Shown: positions 24,957 to 34,420, counted from the first letter of the stretch. The stretch: 64,000 nucleotides of DNA from Anaerococcus sp. (GCA_030532385.1 JAUNLG010000007.1:24483-88482); one strand, 5' to 3'. Program-made: numbers and translations. The notes: generated from the sequence alone by a model not told the origin.

Positions 24957-25830
24957 CATTATCCTTTCTTAAAAGAGGGTAGCCCATCTCTTCTCTTTGC
25001 TCAATATATTTTCCTGCAACCTTACTTGATACCTCTCTAACCCTTCTAATATAGTGGGCTCTTTCTGAAACTGATATAGCTCCCTTAGAATCTAGGAGGT
25101 TAAAGGTGTGACTTGACTTTAGGACATTATCATAGGCTGGAAGAATTAGACCTAGGTCTATGAGCCTATTGGCTTCTTTTTCATAAATTTCAAATAAATT
25201 TTCTAAAAGTTCATTGTCAGCATCCTCAAAGGCATACTTAGAATTCTCATACTCAGCCTTTTTAAAAAGATCTGAATACTTTAAGTCTTTTGACCATCTT
25301 ATATCATAGACATTATCGATATCTTCTAGGTACATGAAAATTCTTTCAAGTCCTATGGTTATCTCTCCACTTTCAATCTCACAGTTGATTCCGCCAACTT
25401 GTTGGAAGTAGGTAAATTGGGTAATCTCCATCCCATCAAGCCATACTTCCCAACCTAGACCCCAGGCTCCCATAGTAGGAGATTCCCAGTCATCTTCTAC
25501 AAATCTTATATCATGCTCCCTTGGGTTAATACCGATTGCCTCAAGACACTCTAGATAAAGCTCTTGGATATTATCAGGAGTTGGCTTTAGGAGAATTTGC
25601 ATTTGGTGGTGTTGGTAGAGCCTATTTGGGTTATCTCCATACCTACCATCTGCAGGTCTTCTAGATGGCTCCACATAGCAAACCTTCCATGGTTCAGGTC
25701 CTAGGGCCCTAAGGAAGGTATGAGGGTTCATAGTTCCTGCTCCCTTTTCAATATCATAGGCAAGCATAACTGAGCACCCTTGTTTTTTCCAAAAATCTTC
25801 AAGTTTAAAAATCAAATCTTCAAAGTACAT
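24949..25830 (-). CDS. glyQ: Glycyl-tRNA synthetase alpha subunit
   Basis: 293 residues with the GlyQ class II core: [58 protein letters not shown], and [20 protein letters not shown]. It forms the catalytic alpha subunit that makes glycyl-adenylate. The ribosome site GAAAGGAATATAA precedes the ATG at 25830, which overlaps the end of recO by 11 bases. Position recO-glyQ-glyS matches the conserved Firmicute order. Confidence 0.96.
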   Translation of the reverse strand: MYFEDLIFKLEDFWKKQGCSVMLAYDIEKGAGTMNPHTFLRALGPEPWKVCYVEPSRRPADGRYGDNPNRLYQHHQMQILLKPTPDNIQELYLECLEAIGINPREHDIRFVEDDWESPTMGAWGLGWEVWLDGMEITQFTYFQQVGGINCEIESGEITIGLERIFMYLEDIDNVYDIRWSKDLKYSDLFKKAEYENSKYAFEDADNELLENLFEIYEKEANRLIDLGLILPAYDNVLKSSHTFNLLDSKGAISVSERAHYIRRVREVSSKVAGKYIEQREEMGYPLLRKDNDE

Positions 25831-26593
25831 TTATATTCCTTTCGCTTAAGTTTTTATAGACCCAATCCATAGAAGAAAAGTTTCTAAGGTCAAGTTTATT
25901 TAAGCAATAATCTATTATTAACCTGCCTACCTTTTGGTAGTCTTTGGCTAATTTTATCTTATAAAGTTCATCAGAACTTGTATATAAGAGCCTCAAAAAA
26001 TAAGTAAGCTCGTTCCTATCTAAGTAAATCTTATCTCTAATAGTTTCATCTTCACAAACTAGTGAAGCCTCACTAATAGAAAAGTAGGCTCTCCCATCTC
26101 TTATGACTTTACCACATCTTCCACAAGTAGAAAAGTTAGGTTTAAGACCTGAGAAAGAAACATACTTTATCAAAAAGGATAAAAATATATTAATATAGTT
26201 AGAATCAGACTTTTCAAAGGCTTCAAAAGTCCTATCCAAAAGCATATAGACCTCCCCTACCTGGGTATCATCTATAGTCTTTAGTAAAAGATCGCAGATA
26301 GCAGACTTATATACCATTATATCAAAGTTCCTACTAGATTTCTTATAAGAAGATATAAGGCTTCCCTCCCTTATCCCATAAAAGTCCTTGCCAGACTTAT
26401 AAAGGGAAAGATTCACCTTAGAAAACCTATTGGTAAGGCCTAGCAGGCTAGAATTTTTCTTGAAAACTCCCCTGGCAAGGATAGAAATCCTCCCTAAGTC
26501 CTTGGCAAAAATTTCAAGGATCTTGGAAGTTTCTTTATACTTAAACTCCCTTAAGATAAAGCCGTCAATATCATTTAGGTCATTTGTAGCCAA
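25820..26593 (-). CDS. recO: DNA repair protein RecO
   Basis: About 257 residues with the RecO start [20 protein letters not shown], then [20 protein letters not shown] (OB-fold) and a four-Cys-type zinc site that shows CGRCGKVI with the second pair not obvious ([13 protein letters not shown]). RecO loads RecA with RecF/RecR in gap repair and recombination. No ATG fits the start: the frame runs up to a TTG at 26635, but family alignment favours a shorter N-terminus, and a TTG at 26593 follows GGTGGA, so I chose it with modest confidence. It overlaps the end of era by 14 bases. Confidence 0.8.
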   Translation of the reverse strand: MATNDLNDIDGFILREFKYKETSKILEIFAKDLGRISILARGVFKKNSSLLGLTNRFSKVNLSLYKSGKDFYGIREGSLISSYKKSSRNFDIMVYKSAICDLLLKTIDDTQVGEVYMLLDRTFEAFEKSDSNYINIFLSFLIKYVSFSGLKPNFSTCGRCGKVIRDGRAYFSISEASLVCEDETIRDKIYLDRNELTYFLRLLYTSSDELYKIKLAKDYQKVGRLIIDYCLNKLDLRNFSSMDWVYKNLSERNINVL

Positions 26594-27461
26594 AGCGGTC
26601 CACCAACTTTTCTTTCTTTCTCCAATCCTTCTCAACCTTAACCCAAAGATTTAAGTTAACCTTTGAATCTAGGAATTTTTCTATCTCACTTCTTGCATCC
26701 ATACCAATTTTTTTGATCATAGACCCACCTTTGCCAATTACAATCTCCTTATGGCTAGGTCTTTCTACAATAATAGATGCCCTTATGTCTATAAGTTTCT
26801 TATTATCCCTTTGCTTAAAATCATCAATCCTAATAGCTATCCCATGAGGGATTTCCTTGGATAAGTTTCTTAGGGCTTTCTCCCTTATTATTTCACCTAC
26901 TATAAATCTTTCTGACTTATCAGTAATCATATCCCTATCATAAAAGGCTGGTCCATAGTCTAGGAGGTCTTTGATAGCCTTTATATAAGTGTCAATATTT
27001 TTGCCATCAAGGGCAGATATTTCAATAATTCTTTCAAAGTCATAGGCCCTAAAGTTTGCCCTAATTGCCATAAGCCTATCCTTATCCAAAAGATCAGTCT
27101 TATTAATTAATAAAATCTTTGGCCTTTTGACTTTACCAAGCATGTCTAGGATCTTTGCATCAATCCTACCAATTTCCTTAGAATCATCTACTATAAAGGT
27201 TACTATGTCAGATTCTTCAAGGCTTTCTTCAGAGAAGCTAAGGAGTTTTTCTTGAAGTTTATTCCTAGGAGTTTGGATACCTGGTGTATCTATAAAAATA
27301 ATTTGGCTATCTTCATCATTATAGATTATTTGTATCTTATCCCTAGTAGTCTGGGCCTTATTAGAAATTATTGAAATCTTCTCTCCTATGATCTTCTCCA
27401 TCAGGGTGGACTTACCTACATTGGCACGACCTACAACTGATACGAAGCCTGACTTAATCAT
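26580..27461 (-). CDS. era: GTPase Era
   Basis: 293 residues. GTPase motifs in order: G1 GRANVGKSTL (12-21), G3 DTPGIQTPR, G4 LINKTDLL and G5 ISALDG. The C-terminal KH domain contains IVIGKGGSMIKKIGMDAR near 245-262. Era binds the 3' end of 16S rRNA and is needed for 30S assembly. It overlaps cdd by 8 bases and recO by 14, and the neighbouring YbeY domain is also an rRNA maturation factor. Confidence 0.96.
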   Translation of the reverse strand: MIKSGFVSVVGRANVGKSTLMEKIIGEKISIISNKAQTTRDKIQIIYNDEDSQIIFIDTPGIQTPRNKLQEKLLSFSEESLEESDIVTFIVDDSKEIGRIDAKILDMLGKVKRPKILLINKTDLLDKDRLMAIRANFRAYDFERIIEISALDGKNIDTYIKAIKDLLDYGPAFYDRDMITDKSERFIVGEIIREKALRNLSKEIPHGIAIRIDDFKQRDNKKLIDIRASIIVERPSHKEIVIGKGGSMIKKIGMDARSEIEKFLDSKVNLNLWVKVEKDWRKKEKLVDRFGYK

Positions 27462-27852
27462 CTAGGTCCTTCTTTCCAAAGCCAAATGGCAAGATGTCTT
27501 CCAGGGTGTAGGTCTTATAATCTTCTTTGGAATTGGCTATGATTATCTTGGTATCCTCATCAAAAAATTCAGCCATAACCTGCCTACATACCCCACAAGG
27601 GAAGGTCATATCAGAATCCCCCGTTATTATTATGGTATCAAAAGACCTCTTGCCACTAGACACAGCTCCTGCTATGGCAGATCTTTCTGCACATATGGTT
27701 GGAGAATAGGAGGCATTTTCTATATTGACCCCCCTAAAGACTTCCCCATCCTTGGTAACAAGACTTGCAGATACCCTAAAATTGGAATAAGGAGAATAGG
27801 AATTTTCCTTATTTGCTATAGTTTCTTCTATCAATTGTTCTATATCTATCAT
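27454..27852 (-). CDS. cdd: Cytidine deaminase
   Basis: 132 residues from the ATG at 27852. The homotetrameric-type cytidine deaminase motifs are YSPYSNFRVSASLVTKDG, ICAERSAI (zinc Cys and catalytic Glu) and PCGVCRQVMAEF (two zinc Cys). It salvages cytidine and deoxycytidine to uridines. The frame is open 11 codons further up, but GGAGTATTTTC directly precedes the ATG at 27852, and this ATG overlaps the TGA of the upstream fusion gene (ATGA), so translation is coupled. Confidence 0.93.
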   Translation of the reverse strand: MIDIEQLIEETIANKENSYSPYSNFRVSASLVTKDGEVFRGVNIENASYSPTICAERSAIAGAVSSGKRSFDTIIITGDSDMTFPCGVCRQVMAEFFDEDTKIIIANSKEDYKTYTLEDILPFGFGKKDLDD

Positions 27853-29180
27853 GAAAATACTCCAAAAATTATAAGGGCCACGCACGAACCTAAAAGGGCC
27901 CCTCTTATTATCTCTTTGACCGAATGAATGTCAGCCTCATACCTTGACTCTGCAACAACTAGGGCTAAGAGGATTAGGATTATCCTAACCATAGTATTAT
28001 CAACCATCAAGATTCCAATTGTCGAAAGGCCGAAGGCTACTGATGAATGACCACTTACAAAGCCACCCCTAAAGGCTGTCCCATGACCTTCATAAAAAAC
28101 CCCCTTAAAAAAAATTGTAATAATTATAATAAGGGAGATTGAAATAAGGGCTAGGTGGGAAGGTCTTTTGGCAATTCTTACAATAACTGAATCATAAAAA
28201 TTTAAAAATTTATCAAAAAATACAAGGTAGGCTACAAAAAGAGCATTAAGGGCTGTAACAAAGGTTGCAGCAGCAGACACATCTTTTGCAGCCTTGGCAA
28301 GACTTAGCCACCTACCATCAGTTGATATATCAACTGCATTTTCTAAGGCTGTATTGATTAGCTCAAAGGCTATAACTGTTGCTATAGAAAAAACTAAAAA
28401 CATCATCTCAAGCCTTGATATATTAAAAAATAAACTGGCTACAATCACTAGGGCTGAAGCTAGGAAGTGAAATTTCATATTCTTCTCATGGTTTATTGCA
28501 AAAACCAGGCCTTCATAGGCATAGTCAAAACCCTTTAGAAACTTCTGTCCATGGCTTAGTTCTTCTTTGGTATAGATCTTGCCATATTCGACATTTTCCA
28601 TCCTTCTCTCTACCCTAAGTTCTTCTTTAATCTCTTCTTTTATAGCTTCCTTAAAGCTAGCCAAATCTTTTTTACTAAGCTTATCCCCTCCAGGGGAGGG
28701 CCCACTTTCATCTATATCATCTCCAAAACTTGAATCATTCTTAAAGACACCAAGGTTTTTCATAACCTCTTTTTCTCTTTTTCTCATCTTTGCTTTGTCA
28801 GAATCATTCATATGGTCATAGCCAAGAAGGTGGAGGGTTGAGTGGGCTGTTAGATACATAACTTCTCTTCTTAGGGAATGTCCAAAATCCTTAGCCTGGT
28901 CTTTGGCTACATCAAGGCAGATTACAATATCTCCAAGCATACTTGCTTCACCCTCAATTTTGATATCTTCATCCAAAGGAAAAGATAGGACATCAGTCAC
29001 CCTATCTATCCCCCTAAAATCTCTATTTAGCTCTCTTATCCTATCCCTTCCTACAAAGCTTAGGGAAAGCTCATAAGAAAGGTCAAGCCCTTCTGTAAGA
29101 AGGACTTCCTCGATGACTTTTCTTAGGTCATCTTCCATATCTATTTGATCATCTATTTGGTAGTCAATGAGTAGGTCCAT
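27849..29180 (-). CDS. ybeY: Triple fusion: endoribonuclease YbeY - undecaprenol kinase (DgkA) - PAP2 phosphatase
   Basis: 443 residues in three parts. Residues 1-150 are YbeY, with the zinc motif HSTLHLLGYDH (His113, His117, His123) and RVTDVLSFPL; YbeY matures 16S rRNA. A charged linker (150-205) follows. Residues 205-328 form a small membrane kinase of the DgkA/undecaprenol kinase type with FELINTALENAVDIST (272-287). Residues 330-443 are a PAP2 phosphatase domain with SGHSS (376-380) and SRYEADIHSVKE (412-423) plus about four membrane spans. In Bacillus ybeY and dgkA are adjacent separate genes; here one frame with no internal stop covers all three. The kinase would make undecaprenyl phosphate from undecaprenol and the PAP2 domain from the diphosphate. 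The PAP2 substrate is inferred. Confidence 0.9.
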   Translation of the reverse strand: MDLLIDYQIDDQIDMEDDLRKVIEEVLLTEGLDLSYELSLSFVGRDRIRELNRDFRGIDRVTDVLSFPLDEDIKIEGEASMLGDIVICLDVAKDQAKDFGHSLRREVMYLTAHSTLHLLGYDHMNDSDKAKMRKREKEVMKNLGVFKNDSSFGDDIDESGPSPGGDKLSKKDLASFKEAIKEEIKEELRVERRMENVEYGKIYTKEELSHGQKFLKGFDYAYEGLVFAINHEKNMKFHFLASALVIVASLFFNISRLEMMFLVFSIATVIAFELINTALENAVDISTDGRWLSLAKAAKDVSAAATFVTALNALFVAYLVFFDKFLNFYDSVIVRIAKRPSHLALISISLIIIITIFFKGVFYEGHGTAFRGGFVSGHSSVAFGLSTIGILMVDNTMVRIILILLALVVAESRYEADIHSVKEIIRGALLGSCVALIIFGVFS

Positions 29181-29181
29181 A

Positions 29182-30183
29182 CTAGTCTTCCTTATCGGCC
29201 TTTTGTTTTCTTTCTTCTTCTCTTCTTAAATCTTCCTTATCATAGGCATCTATTATCCTTTGAACCAAAGGGTGCCTTACTACATCTATGGATGTAAACT
29301 CTTGAAAGGCTATGCCATCTACATTTCTTAGGATAAATTCAGCAGACCTTATCCCGCTTTTCTTACCCCTAGGTAGGTCAATCTGGGTCTTATCTCCTGT
29401 TATAATAGCCTTAGATCCAAAACCAATCCTAGTCAAAAACATCTTCATTTGCTCATGTGTTGTGTTTTGGGCTTCATCTAGGATTACAAAGGAATTATCA
29501 AGGGTCCTACCCCTCATATAGGCTAGGGGAGCTACTTCTATTAGGCCCTTTTCTACAAGACTTTGGTAGGTCTCATAACCAAGGATGTCAAAAAGCCCAT
29601 CGTAGAGAGGTCTTAGGTAAGGGTCTACCTTATCTTGTAAGTCTCCTGGCAAAAATCCAAGACTTTCCCCAGCTTCTACTGCAGGACGGGTTAGGATTAT
29701 CCTATCAACCTCATTATTCTTAAAGGCCTTGACTGCCATGGCTACTGCTAGATAAGTCTTACCAGTACCAGCAGGTCCTATACCAAAGACAATGTCATTC
29801 TTGTTGATCTTGTCTATATAGGACTTCTGCCCTAGGGTCTTTGCCTTTATTGGCTTACCATCAGCCCTAGTTACAATATTCTTATCAAGCATGGCATCGA
29901 CTATTACCCTCTCTTCTCTTTCAAGCATATCTGCAAAATACTTGATTCTTTGAAAGTCAAGGTCCTTATTCTTATCCACTTCCTCCAAAAGCTCCTTGAT
30001 AAGCTTAAGGGCAAGTCTTTCTGAAGGCTCATCGCCCCTTACTTCTATCTTATTATCTAAAAGGTTGATCTTTACTCCAAACCTATCTTCTATATACTTT
30101 CTATTCTTATCAAAACTTCCAAATAAGGTCATTACATTATCTGGCTTATTTACTTCTATAAAATCTCTAATACTATCCTCCAA
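29182..30183 (-). CDS. phoH: PhoH family ATPase
   Basis: 333 residues. An N-terminal KH-like segment (about 1-75) precedes the PhoH ATPase core with Walker A GIGPAGTGKTYLAV, LTRPAVEAGESLGFLPGDL, Walker B VILDEAQNTT and RIGFGSKAIITGDKTQIDLP. PhoH proteins are RNA-associated ATPases often next to ybeY, as here (1 bp gap). It belongs to the conserved nfeD-to-ppsR operon. The acidic, lysine-rich tail RREEERKQKADKED is probably disordered. Confidence 0.93.
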   Translation of the reverse strand: MEDSIRDFIEVNKPDNVMTLFGSFDKNRKYIEDRFGVKINLLDNKIEVRGDEPSERLALKLIKELLEEVDKNKDLDFQRIKYFADMLEREERVIVDAMLDKNIVTRADGKPIKAKTLGQKSYIDKINKNDIVFGIGPAGTGKTYLAVAMAVKAFKNNEVDRIILTRPAVEAGESLGFLPGDLQDKVDPYLRPLYDGLFDILGYETYQSLVEKGLIEVAPLAYMRGRTLDNSFVILDEAQNTTHEQMKMFLTRIGFGSKAIITGDKTQIDLPRGKKSGIRSAEFILRNVDGIAFQEFTSIDVVRHPLVQRIIDAYDKEDLRREEERKQKADKED

Positions 30184-30186
30184 AAT

Positions 30187-30609
30187 CTATTTCTTCTTCC
30201 TTAGGGCAAGGGGCTTATCCAAGATCTCACTATAGATTAGGGCCTTTCTTAGCCTAGCCCTCTTGGCCTTGTTTTTTTGATCATAAAGATTAGTCCTAAT
30301 CTCTTTTTCTCTTTTTCTTCTCTCATTTCTAAGAAGGGTTGAAGTATCGCCTTCAAAATCTCCTCCTTGGTTAAAGGTAAAGTCCCTATCCTTTTTAGAA
30401 AGATCCTCCCTCCTAGCTAGGCTTTCCTTAGCTTTTGGCCTTGCCTTGCTAGGGGATTTTTCCTTATTTTTTTTCTTATATTTTTTAAAAGTTTTATTTT
30501 TTTCTAAGGCCTTCTTTTCATCTTCATCAAGGCCTTCAGCAAATTCCTCTAAAAGATTGTAGGCAGTCTTGACCCACTGGTCAAACTTAGGGATGTCCTT
30601 TTTAGCCAT
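30187..30609 (-). CDS. Hypothetical basic protein between floA and phoH
   Basis: 140 residues, rich in Lys, Arg, Asp and Glu, with no membrane segment and no fold I recognise. It begins [20 protein letters not shown], has a long charged middle ([20 protein letters not shown]) and ends [19 protein letters not shown]. The start overlaps the end of floA by 8 bases and the stop lies 3 bp before phoH, so it is a firm member of the operon. In Bacillus this slot holds the sporulation genes yqfC and yqfD; this protein resembles neither. The charge suggests binding to RNA or the ribosome, in line with neighbours phoH and ybeY, but that is inference. Confidence 0.75.
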   Translation of the reverse strand: MAKKDIPKFDQWVKTAYNLLEEFAEGLDEDEKKALEKNKTFKKYKKKNKEKSPSKARPKAKESLARREDLSKKDRDFTFNQGGDFEGDTSTLLRNERRKREKEIRTNLYDQKNKAKRARLRKALIYSEILDKPLALRKKK

Positions 30610-31549
30610 CTAGACCACTTCCATCTTCACCTGATATGGACTTACGCATCTTAGTATCGCTTTTGACATTTTCCATATTATAATAGTCCATGATACCAAG
30701 GTTGCCTTCTTCAAAGGCCTTGGCTATAGCTATAGGGATCTTAGACTCAGCTTCCACTACCTTGGCCCTATTTTCTTGCTCTAGGGCTATAGCTTGGGCA
30801 CGTCTTTCCTCAGCCTTGGCTTGGGCAATGTTTTTGTCAGCCTCAGCCTGGTCTCTTTGTAGTTGGGCACCGACGTTTCTACCTACATCCACATCAGCTA
30901 TATCGATAGAAAGGATCTCAAAGGCTGTTCCACTATCAAGACCCTTCATTAGCACAGTTTGGGAAATATTGTCAGGATTTTCCAAGACTTGGGCATGGGA
31001 TGCTGAAGAACCAACTGTAGTTACAATTCCTTCCCCAACCCTTGCTATGATTGTCTCTTCACCTGCACCACCTACTAGCCTTTCTATATTAGCCCTAACA
31101 GTAACCTTGGCTATAACCTTAACCTCTATACCATTTTTGGCAACGGCGGCAATAATTGGGGTATTGATAACCTTTGGGGTAACAGAAACTTGTACTGCCT
31201 CAAAGACATTACGACCTGCAAGGTCTATAGCTGCAGCTTGCTCAAAAGATAGGTCTATATTAGCCCTTTCTGCAGCTATCAAGGCATCTACAACTTGGTT
31301 GATATTACCACCAGCCAGGTAGTGGCTTTCTAAGTCGTTAGTGCTAATTTGTATGCCCGCTTGGTGGGACTTAATCATAGCATTTACAATCTTTGATGGA
31401 GAAAGCCTCCTAAATCTCATAGCAACAAGGGCTGCCATTGAAATATTTACTCCAGAAAATTTGGCAGTAATCCATAGGCCCACAGGAACCATGGTCAAAA
31501 ATACTATAAGGACTACAATTATAAGTCCAAGGATCAAAAATTTTTCCAT
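30602..31549 (-). CDS. floA: Flotillin-like protein FloA
   Basis: 315 residues with one N-terminal membrane anchor (about 5-28), a conserved [37 protein letters not shown], an SPFH/band-7-like core with [20 protein letters not shown] and [20 protein letters not shown], and an Ala/Glu-rich coiled coil ([20 protein letters not shown]). It scaffolds functional membrane microdomains. It is 1 bp downstream of the NfeD gene, its usual partner. Close to the Bacillus protein YqfA in length and order. Confidence 0.93.
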   Translation of the reverse strand: MEKFLILGLIIVVLIVFLTMVPVGLWITAKFSGVNISMAALVAMRFRRLSPSKIVNAMIKSHQAGIQISTNDLESHYLAGGNINQVVDALIAAERANIDLSFEQAAAIDLAGRNVFEAVQVSVTPKVINTPIIAAVAKNGIEVKVIAKVTVRANIERLVGGAGEETIIARVGEGIVTTVGSSASHAQVLENPDNISQTVLMKGLDSGTAFEILSIDIADVDVGRNVGAQLQRDQAEADKNIAQAKAEERRAQAIALEQENRAKVVEAESKIPIAIAKAFEEGNLGIMDYYNMENVKSDTKMRKSISGEDGSGLDG

Positions 31550-32173
31550 CTACTTCTCCTTTACAATTATGTTTCCATCTTTTATACTAATAACTTCAAT
31601 TGGTCTGTTGGCCTTGATAAAGTCACCATTGCTTATCCCATCATAGTAGGATCCATCAATCTCAATTCTTCCACTTGGTCTAAGGATGGACTTACTTAGA
31701 CCAGTTTTGCCAAGTAACTTAGAGTAGTCAGCCTTGCTATTAAACCCCCTAGCCCTACTATTGGTAGTCTTAAGGATCCCTTGGTCAAAGATATTGACCC
31801 TAAAGCCAAGCCTTACATAGACTATAACGCTTATAAGAATGGTTAGGGCTGCTACAACCATCAAAACCAGCTCCTCATAACCTGCCCTTAGGATATTGAT
31901 CACTCCATAGGCTGTTAGGATTATTCCACTTATGCCAATCACTCCAAAGGATGGGATAAAGACCTCTAAGGCTATAAGGGTAACCCCCATAATAAAGGCT
32001 ATAAGAGGAAGGCTTTCGACCATATCATAACTTTCACTCATAAAGTAAAAGATTGCCATAAGAATTAGGGCAAGACCTGCAAAAATTCGTTTTTTGTCAG
32101 TAAATAGGACCGATATCAGGCTAATGACTGCCAGAACGAAGATCCCACTTAGCAAAAACTCTCTTACTAACAT
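31550..32173 (-). CDS. NfeD family membrane protein
   Basis: 207 residues: five or six membrane segments in the first 140 residues, including ALEVFIPSFGVIGISGIILT, followed by a small OB-fold (about 150-207: LLGKTGLSKSILRPSGRIEI). This is the short NfeD form without protease domain that pairs with flotillin FloA (YqeZ/YqfA arrangement). It is the first gene of the long housekeeping operon; AAGGAG precedes the ATG and a promoter lies at 32191-32219. Confidence 0.88.
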   Translation of the reverse strand: MLVREFLLSGIFVLAVISLISVLFTDKKRIFAGLALILMAIFYFMSESYDMVESLPLIAFIMGVTLIALEVFIPSFGVIGISGIILTAYGVINILRAGYEELVLMVVAALTILISVIVYVRLGFRVNIFDQGILKTTNSRARGFNSKADYSKLLGKTGLSKSILRPSGRIEIDGSYYDGISNGDFIKANRPIEVISIKDGNIIVKEK

Positions 32174-32190
32174 ATAATCTCCTTACTATA

Positions 32191-32219
32191 ATTATCATCC
32201 AAAAAGTAGAAAAAATCAA
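32191..32219 (-). promoter_or_regulatory. Promoter of the nfeD-floA-...-guaA operon
   Basis: Minus strand TTGATT (32219-32214), 17-bp spacer, GATAAT (32196-32191), 18 bp before the nfeD start. It is the only clear promoter I see for the 11.7-kb block to 20446. Confidence 0.6.
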
Positions 32220-32249
32220 TATTTCAACACTTTCAAAGGTCTTTCTTCT

Positions 32250-32285
32250 AAAAAAGGCAGGCAAATCTACCAAGACTTACCTGCC
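32250..32285 (-). terminator. Terminator downstream of the acidic lipoprotein gene
   Basis: Minus-strand GGCAGGTAAGT pairs with ATTTGCCTGCC (32285-32275 with 32266-32256) and is followed by a T run. Confidence 0.85.
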
Positions 32286-32298
32286 AAAATATGATTTC

Positions 32299-32802
32299 CT
32301 AGTTTTCCAGTGAATCTAGTAGTGCACGGCCCTCATCAACTAGGGCTTCAGATGAGCTTACTAGCTCTTCTAATTGGCCAGCTATATTTTCTATAGTTGC
32401 TGGTGATTCTTGTAATAAAATCTCAGCTGCCCTTGCTTGGACCCTATTGTCAAAGATAGCTTGCTCTAGCTTAGCCTTGGCACTTTCCATATCCATATCT
32501 TCTGAACCCTCACTAGGTTCTTCCTTTGAATCTGTATTAGGATCTTCTTCAGTCACTTCTTCTTCATTAGGATCTTCGTTAGAAGTTTCCTTATCACCAT
32601 CTTCATCTGAAGTCTCTTTTTCAGCAGCAGATTCGCCATCTGTAGCTTCTTTAGATTCATCGGTAGTTTCTTCTGGGCTAGTTTCTTCTACTTGACTTTC
32701 TTCACTAGGTTCTTGGTTATTTTCATTAGCCCCCATATTGTTACATGATGTTAGGCTTAGGCCCAAGAGGAGGGCTACTAGTAGAATTTTGTTTGCTTTC
32801 AT
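32299..32802 (-). CDS. Small acidic lipoprotein
   Basis: 167 residues with a lipoprotein signal (KILLVALLLGLSLTSC, Cys20). The mature part has a long acidic Glu/Ser/Thr/Asp spacer (about 25-105) and a C-terminal helical segment of about 60 residues (KAKLEQAIFDNRVQARAAE, then ESPATIENIAGQLEELVSSS). No known domain. It lies 12 bp downstream of the helical wall protein, shares its promoter and ends at a terminator. The acidic spacer resembles those of other surface lipoproteins here (10721, 50128). A role with the preceding wall protein is likely but unspecified. Confidence 0.75.
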   Translation of the reverse strand: MKANKILLVALLLGLSLTSCNNMGANENNQEPSEESQVEETSPEETTDESKEATDGESAAEKETSDEDGDKETSNEDPNEEEVTEEDPNTDSKEEPSEGSEDMDMESAKAKLEQAIFDNRVQARAAEILLQESPATIENIAGQLEELVSSSEALVDEGRALLDSLEN

Positions 32803-32814
32803 CTTAAATCTCCT

Positions 32815-34392
32815 TTATTTTTCTTTATTTTTGATAGTTAGGATAATAAGGCCAATTACTGCAATAATGCCAATGCCTCCAACCCAAGGAAGGATGGCAT
32901 CAATGCCTGTTTTTACATCCTTAGAAGATTGCTTACTGGTCCTTTTTATGACCTTTTTCTCTTCTTCTTTGGGTTGGTTTTTTGGACTTTCTACAGGCTT
33001 TCTTTGAACTTTGACTACCCTTCTATCTTTTTCTACAGGTTCATTTTTTTGAGGACTTTGGATAAAGTGCTTATCCTTCTCTTCCTCTTTTTCTTCCTCT
33101 TCTATATCACTAGTCCCTTGTATTATAGCATTATTTTTTGGGAATAATTTGTCATCTAGGTCCTTTTCAAAGGCTAATAGGTCATCCATAGTGGACTCTT
33201 CATCCTCTCCTATTTCCTTAAGCCTTTGACCCATAGCTTCCTTAACCTCTTGCAAAGAATCCTTAGAAATCTTATCAGACTTAGCTTCTTCTAGGTAAAT
33301 CTCAAGGTCTTCTAGCTTTTGGTCAAAGTCATCTGCCTTAATTGCTTCTTCGAGACTAGCTAGGTCAGTTTTGACATCTTCTCCTTGGCTAAGTCTTTCA
33401 TAAAGACCTATAAAGTCTTTTTTGTAGCTTGCCCTTGCTTTCTTATAGGAAGGACTTGCCAAAAAGTCTTCTATCTCTTTTATATATGGATCATCTTTAC
33501 TGACAGAATCTTTTAGCCCATCCCTAGCATTCCTTGCTTGGTCTAGGTAGACTAAGGTATCATTATCCTTAAGCTTTAGGGCCTCTTTTAGTTTATCAAG
33601 AGACTTTTCAAAAGCTTCTTTCTTATCCTTATCATAGCTAGCATAAGAAGGATCATCCTTCATAGCTTGGGCAAGCTCTACAAAAACCCTTCCTTCAACA
33701 AGAACTTCATCAAAGCTTGTAGCTAGGTCAATTTCACCGATTAGGTCATCAGGATAGCCCTTTTTTGCCTCAATCTCTTCTAATTCTTTTGGGTCAAGGT
33801 CTATTTCCTCTCCTTCATTATAGCCCATCCAAGCCATAGCCAAAAGTTCATTATATTCTATTAAGTCTTCTAGGCTTACTTCCTTATCCTTAAGGAGGTC
33901 TTTTGCCTTATCAATACCAGCTAAACCATCACCAGTCTTGCCGCTGGCAGCCTTCTTATAGGAAAGAAGATTTTTCCTAAGGGCATCCCTTATAGGCCTT
34001 GCCTTAGTTACATGGTAGCCTAAACCATACCTAGCCTTCATAAATGAATCCTTAGCCTCACTTATAAGGTCACTATCTTCCCCTTCAAGGGCCTTTTTTA
34101 GCTCATCCAAGGCCTTGTCATAAGCATCAAGCTCTGCCTTTGTAGCAAGCTTATAGGTCTTAGAGACTTCTATTTCTTTATTAATTTTTTCAAGATCATC
34201 AAGATTTTCTATACTAATACCAGGACTGTCTTTGCCATCAGCATCCAAAGCTTCTGTACTTTTCATATCTTTGCTAGTTTCTTCTATACTTACAGGGCTT
34301 ATCTCATCGCTTGCTCCATAAACCTCCTGTCCTAAGCCAGGCAGGGATAGGGAAAAGATTAACAAAGCCCCAGCTAATTTGGTCTTTTTCAT
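32815..34392 (-). CDS. Secreted helical surface protein with C-terminal VKTG-type sorting signal
   Basis: About 525 residues from the ATG at 34392, chosen because GAGGTG lies upstream and a clean signal peptide follows (KLAGALLIFSLSLPGLGQ, cleavage near VYGA-S). The mature protein is almost all charged amphipathic helix, with loosely repeated units such as YDKALDELKKALEG, FEKSLDKLKEALKL and LASLEEAIKAD (FIVAR-like). A Lys/Glu/Pro-rich stalk precedes KDVKTGIDAILPWVGGIG, a hydrophobic span and the tail KNKEK. That end matches those of the basal pilin (53140) and the 63240 protein, so it is probably attached to the wall by a sortase recognising VKTG. Ligand unknown. Confidence 0.75.
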   Translation of the reverse strand: MKKTKLAGALLIFSLSLPGLGQEVYGASDEISPVSIEETSKDMKSTEALDADGKDSPGISIENLDDLEKINKEIEVSKTYKLATKAELDAYDKALDELKKALEGEDSDLISEAKDSFMKARYGLGYHVTKARPIRDALRKNLLSYKKAASGKTGDGLAGIDKAKDLLKDKEVSLEDLIEYNELLAMAWMGYNEGEEIDLDPKELEEIEAKKGYPDDLIGEIDLATSFDEVLVEGRVFVELAQAMKDDPSYASYDKDKKEAFEKSLDKLKEALKLKDNDTLVYLDQARNARDGLKDSVSKDDPYIKEIEDFLASPSYKKARASYKKDFIGLYERLSQGEDVKTDLASLEEAIKADDFDQKLEDLEIYLEEAKSDKISKDSLQEVKEAMGQRLKEIGEDEESTMDDLLAFEKDLDDKLFPKNNAIIQGTSDIEEEEKEEEKDKHFIQSPQKNEPVEKDRRVVKVQRKPVESPKNQPKEEEKKVIKRTSKQSSKDVKTGIDAILPWVGGIGIIAVIGLIILTIKNKEK

Positions 34393-34420
34393 GACTTTCA
34401 CCTCACTATTACTTAATAAA

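Noticed and set aside
25831-26000. T-box leader for glyQS
   Set aside because: glyQ overlaps recO, leaving no room for a leader, and no T-box consensus is present.
30690-31322. Long open frame on the plus strand opposite floA (about 210 codons)
   Set aside because: It is the antisense shadow of floA, caused by codon bias; the peptide is low-complexity Ser/Ala/Thr/Ile, with no ribosome site and no known motif, while floA on the other strand is certain.
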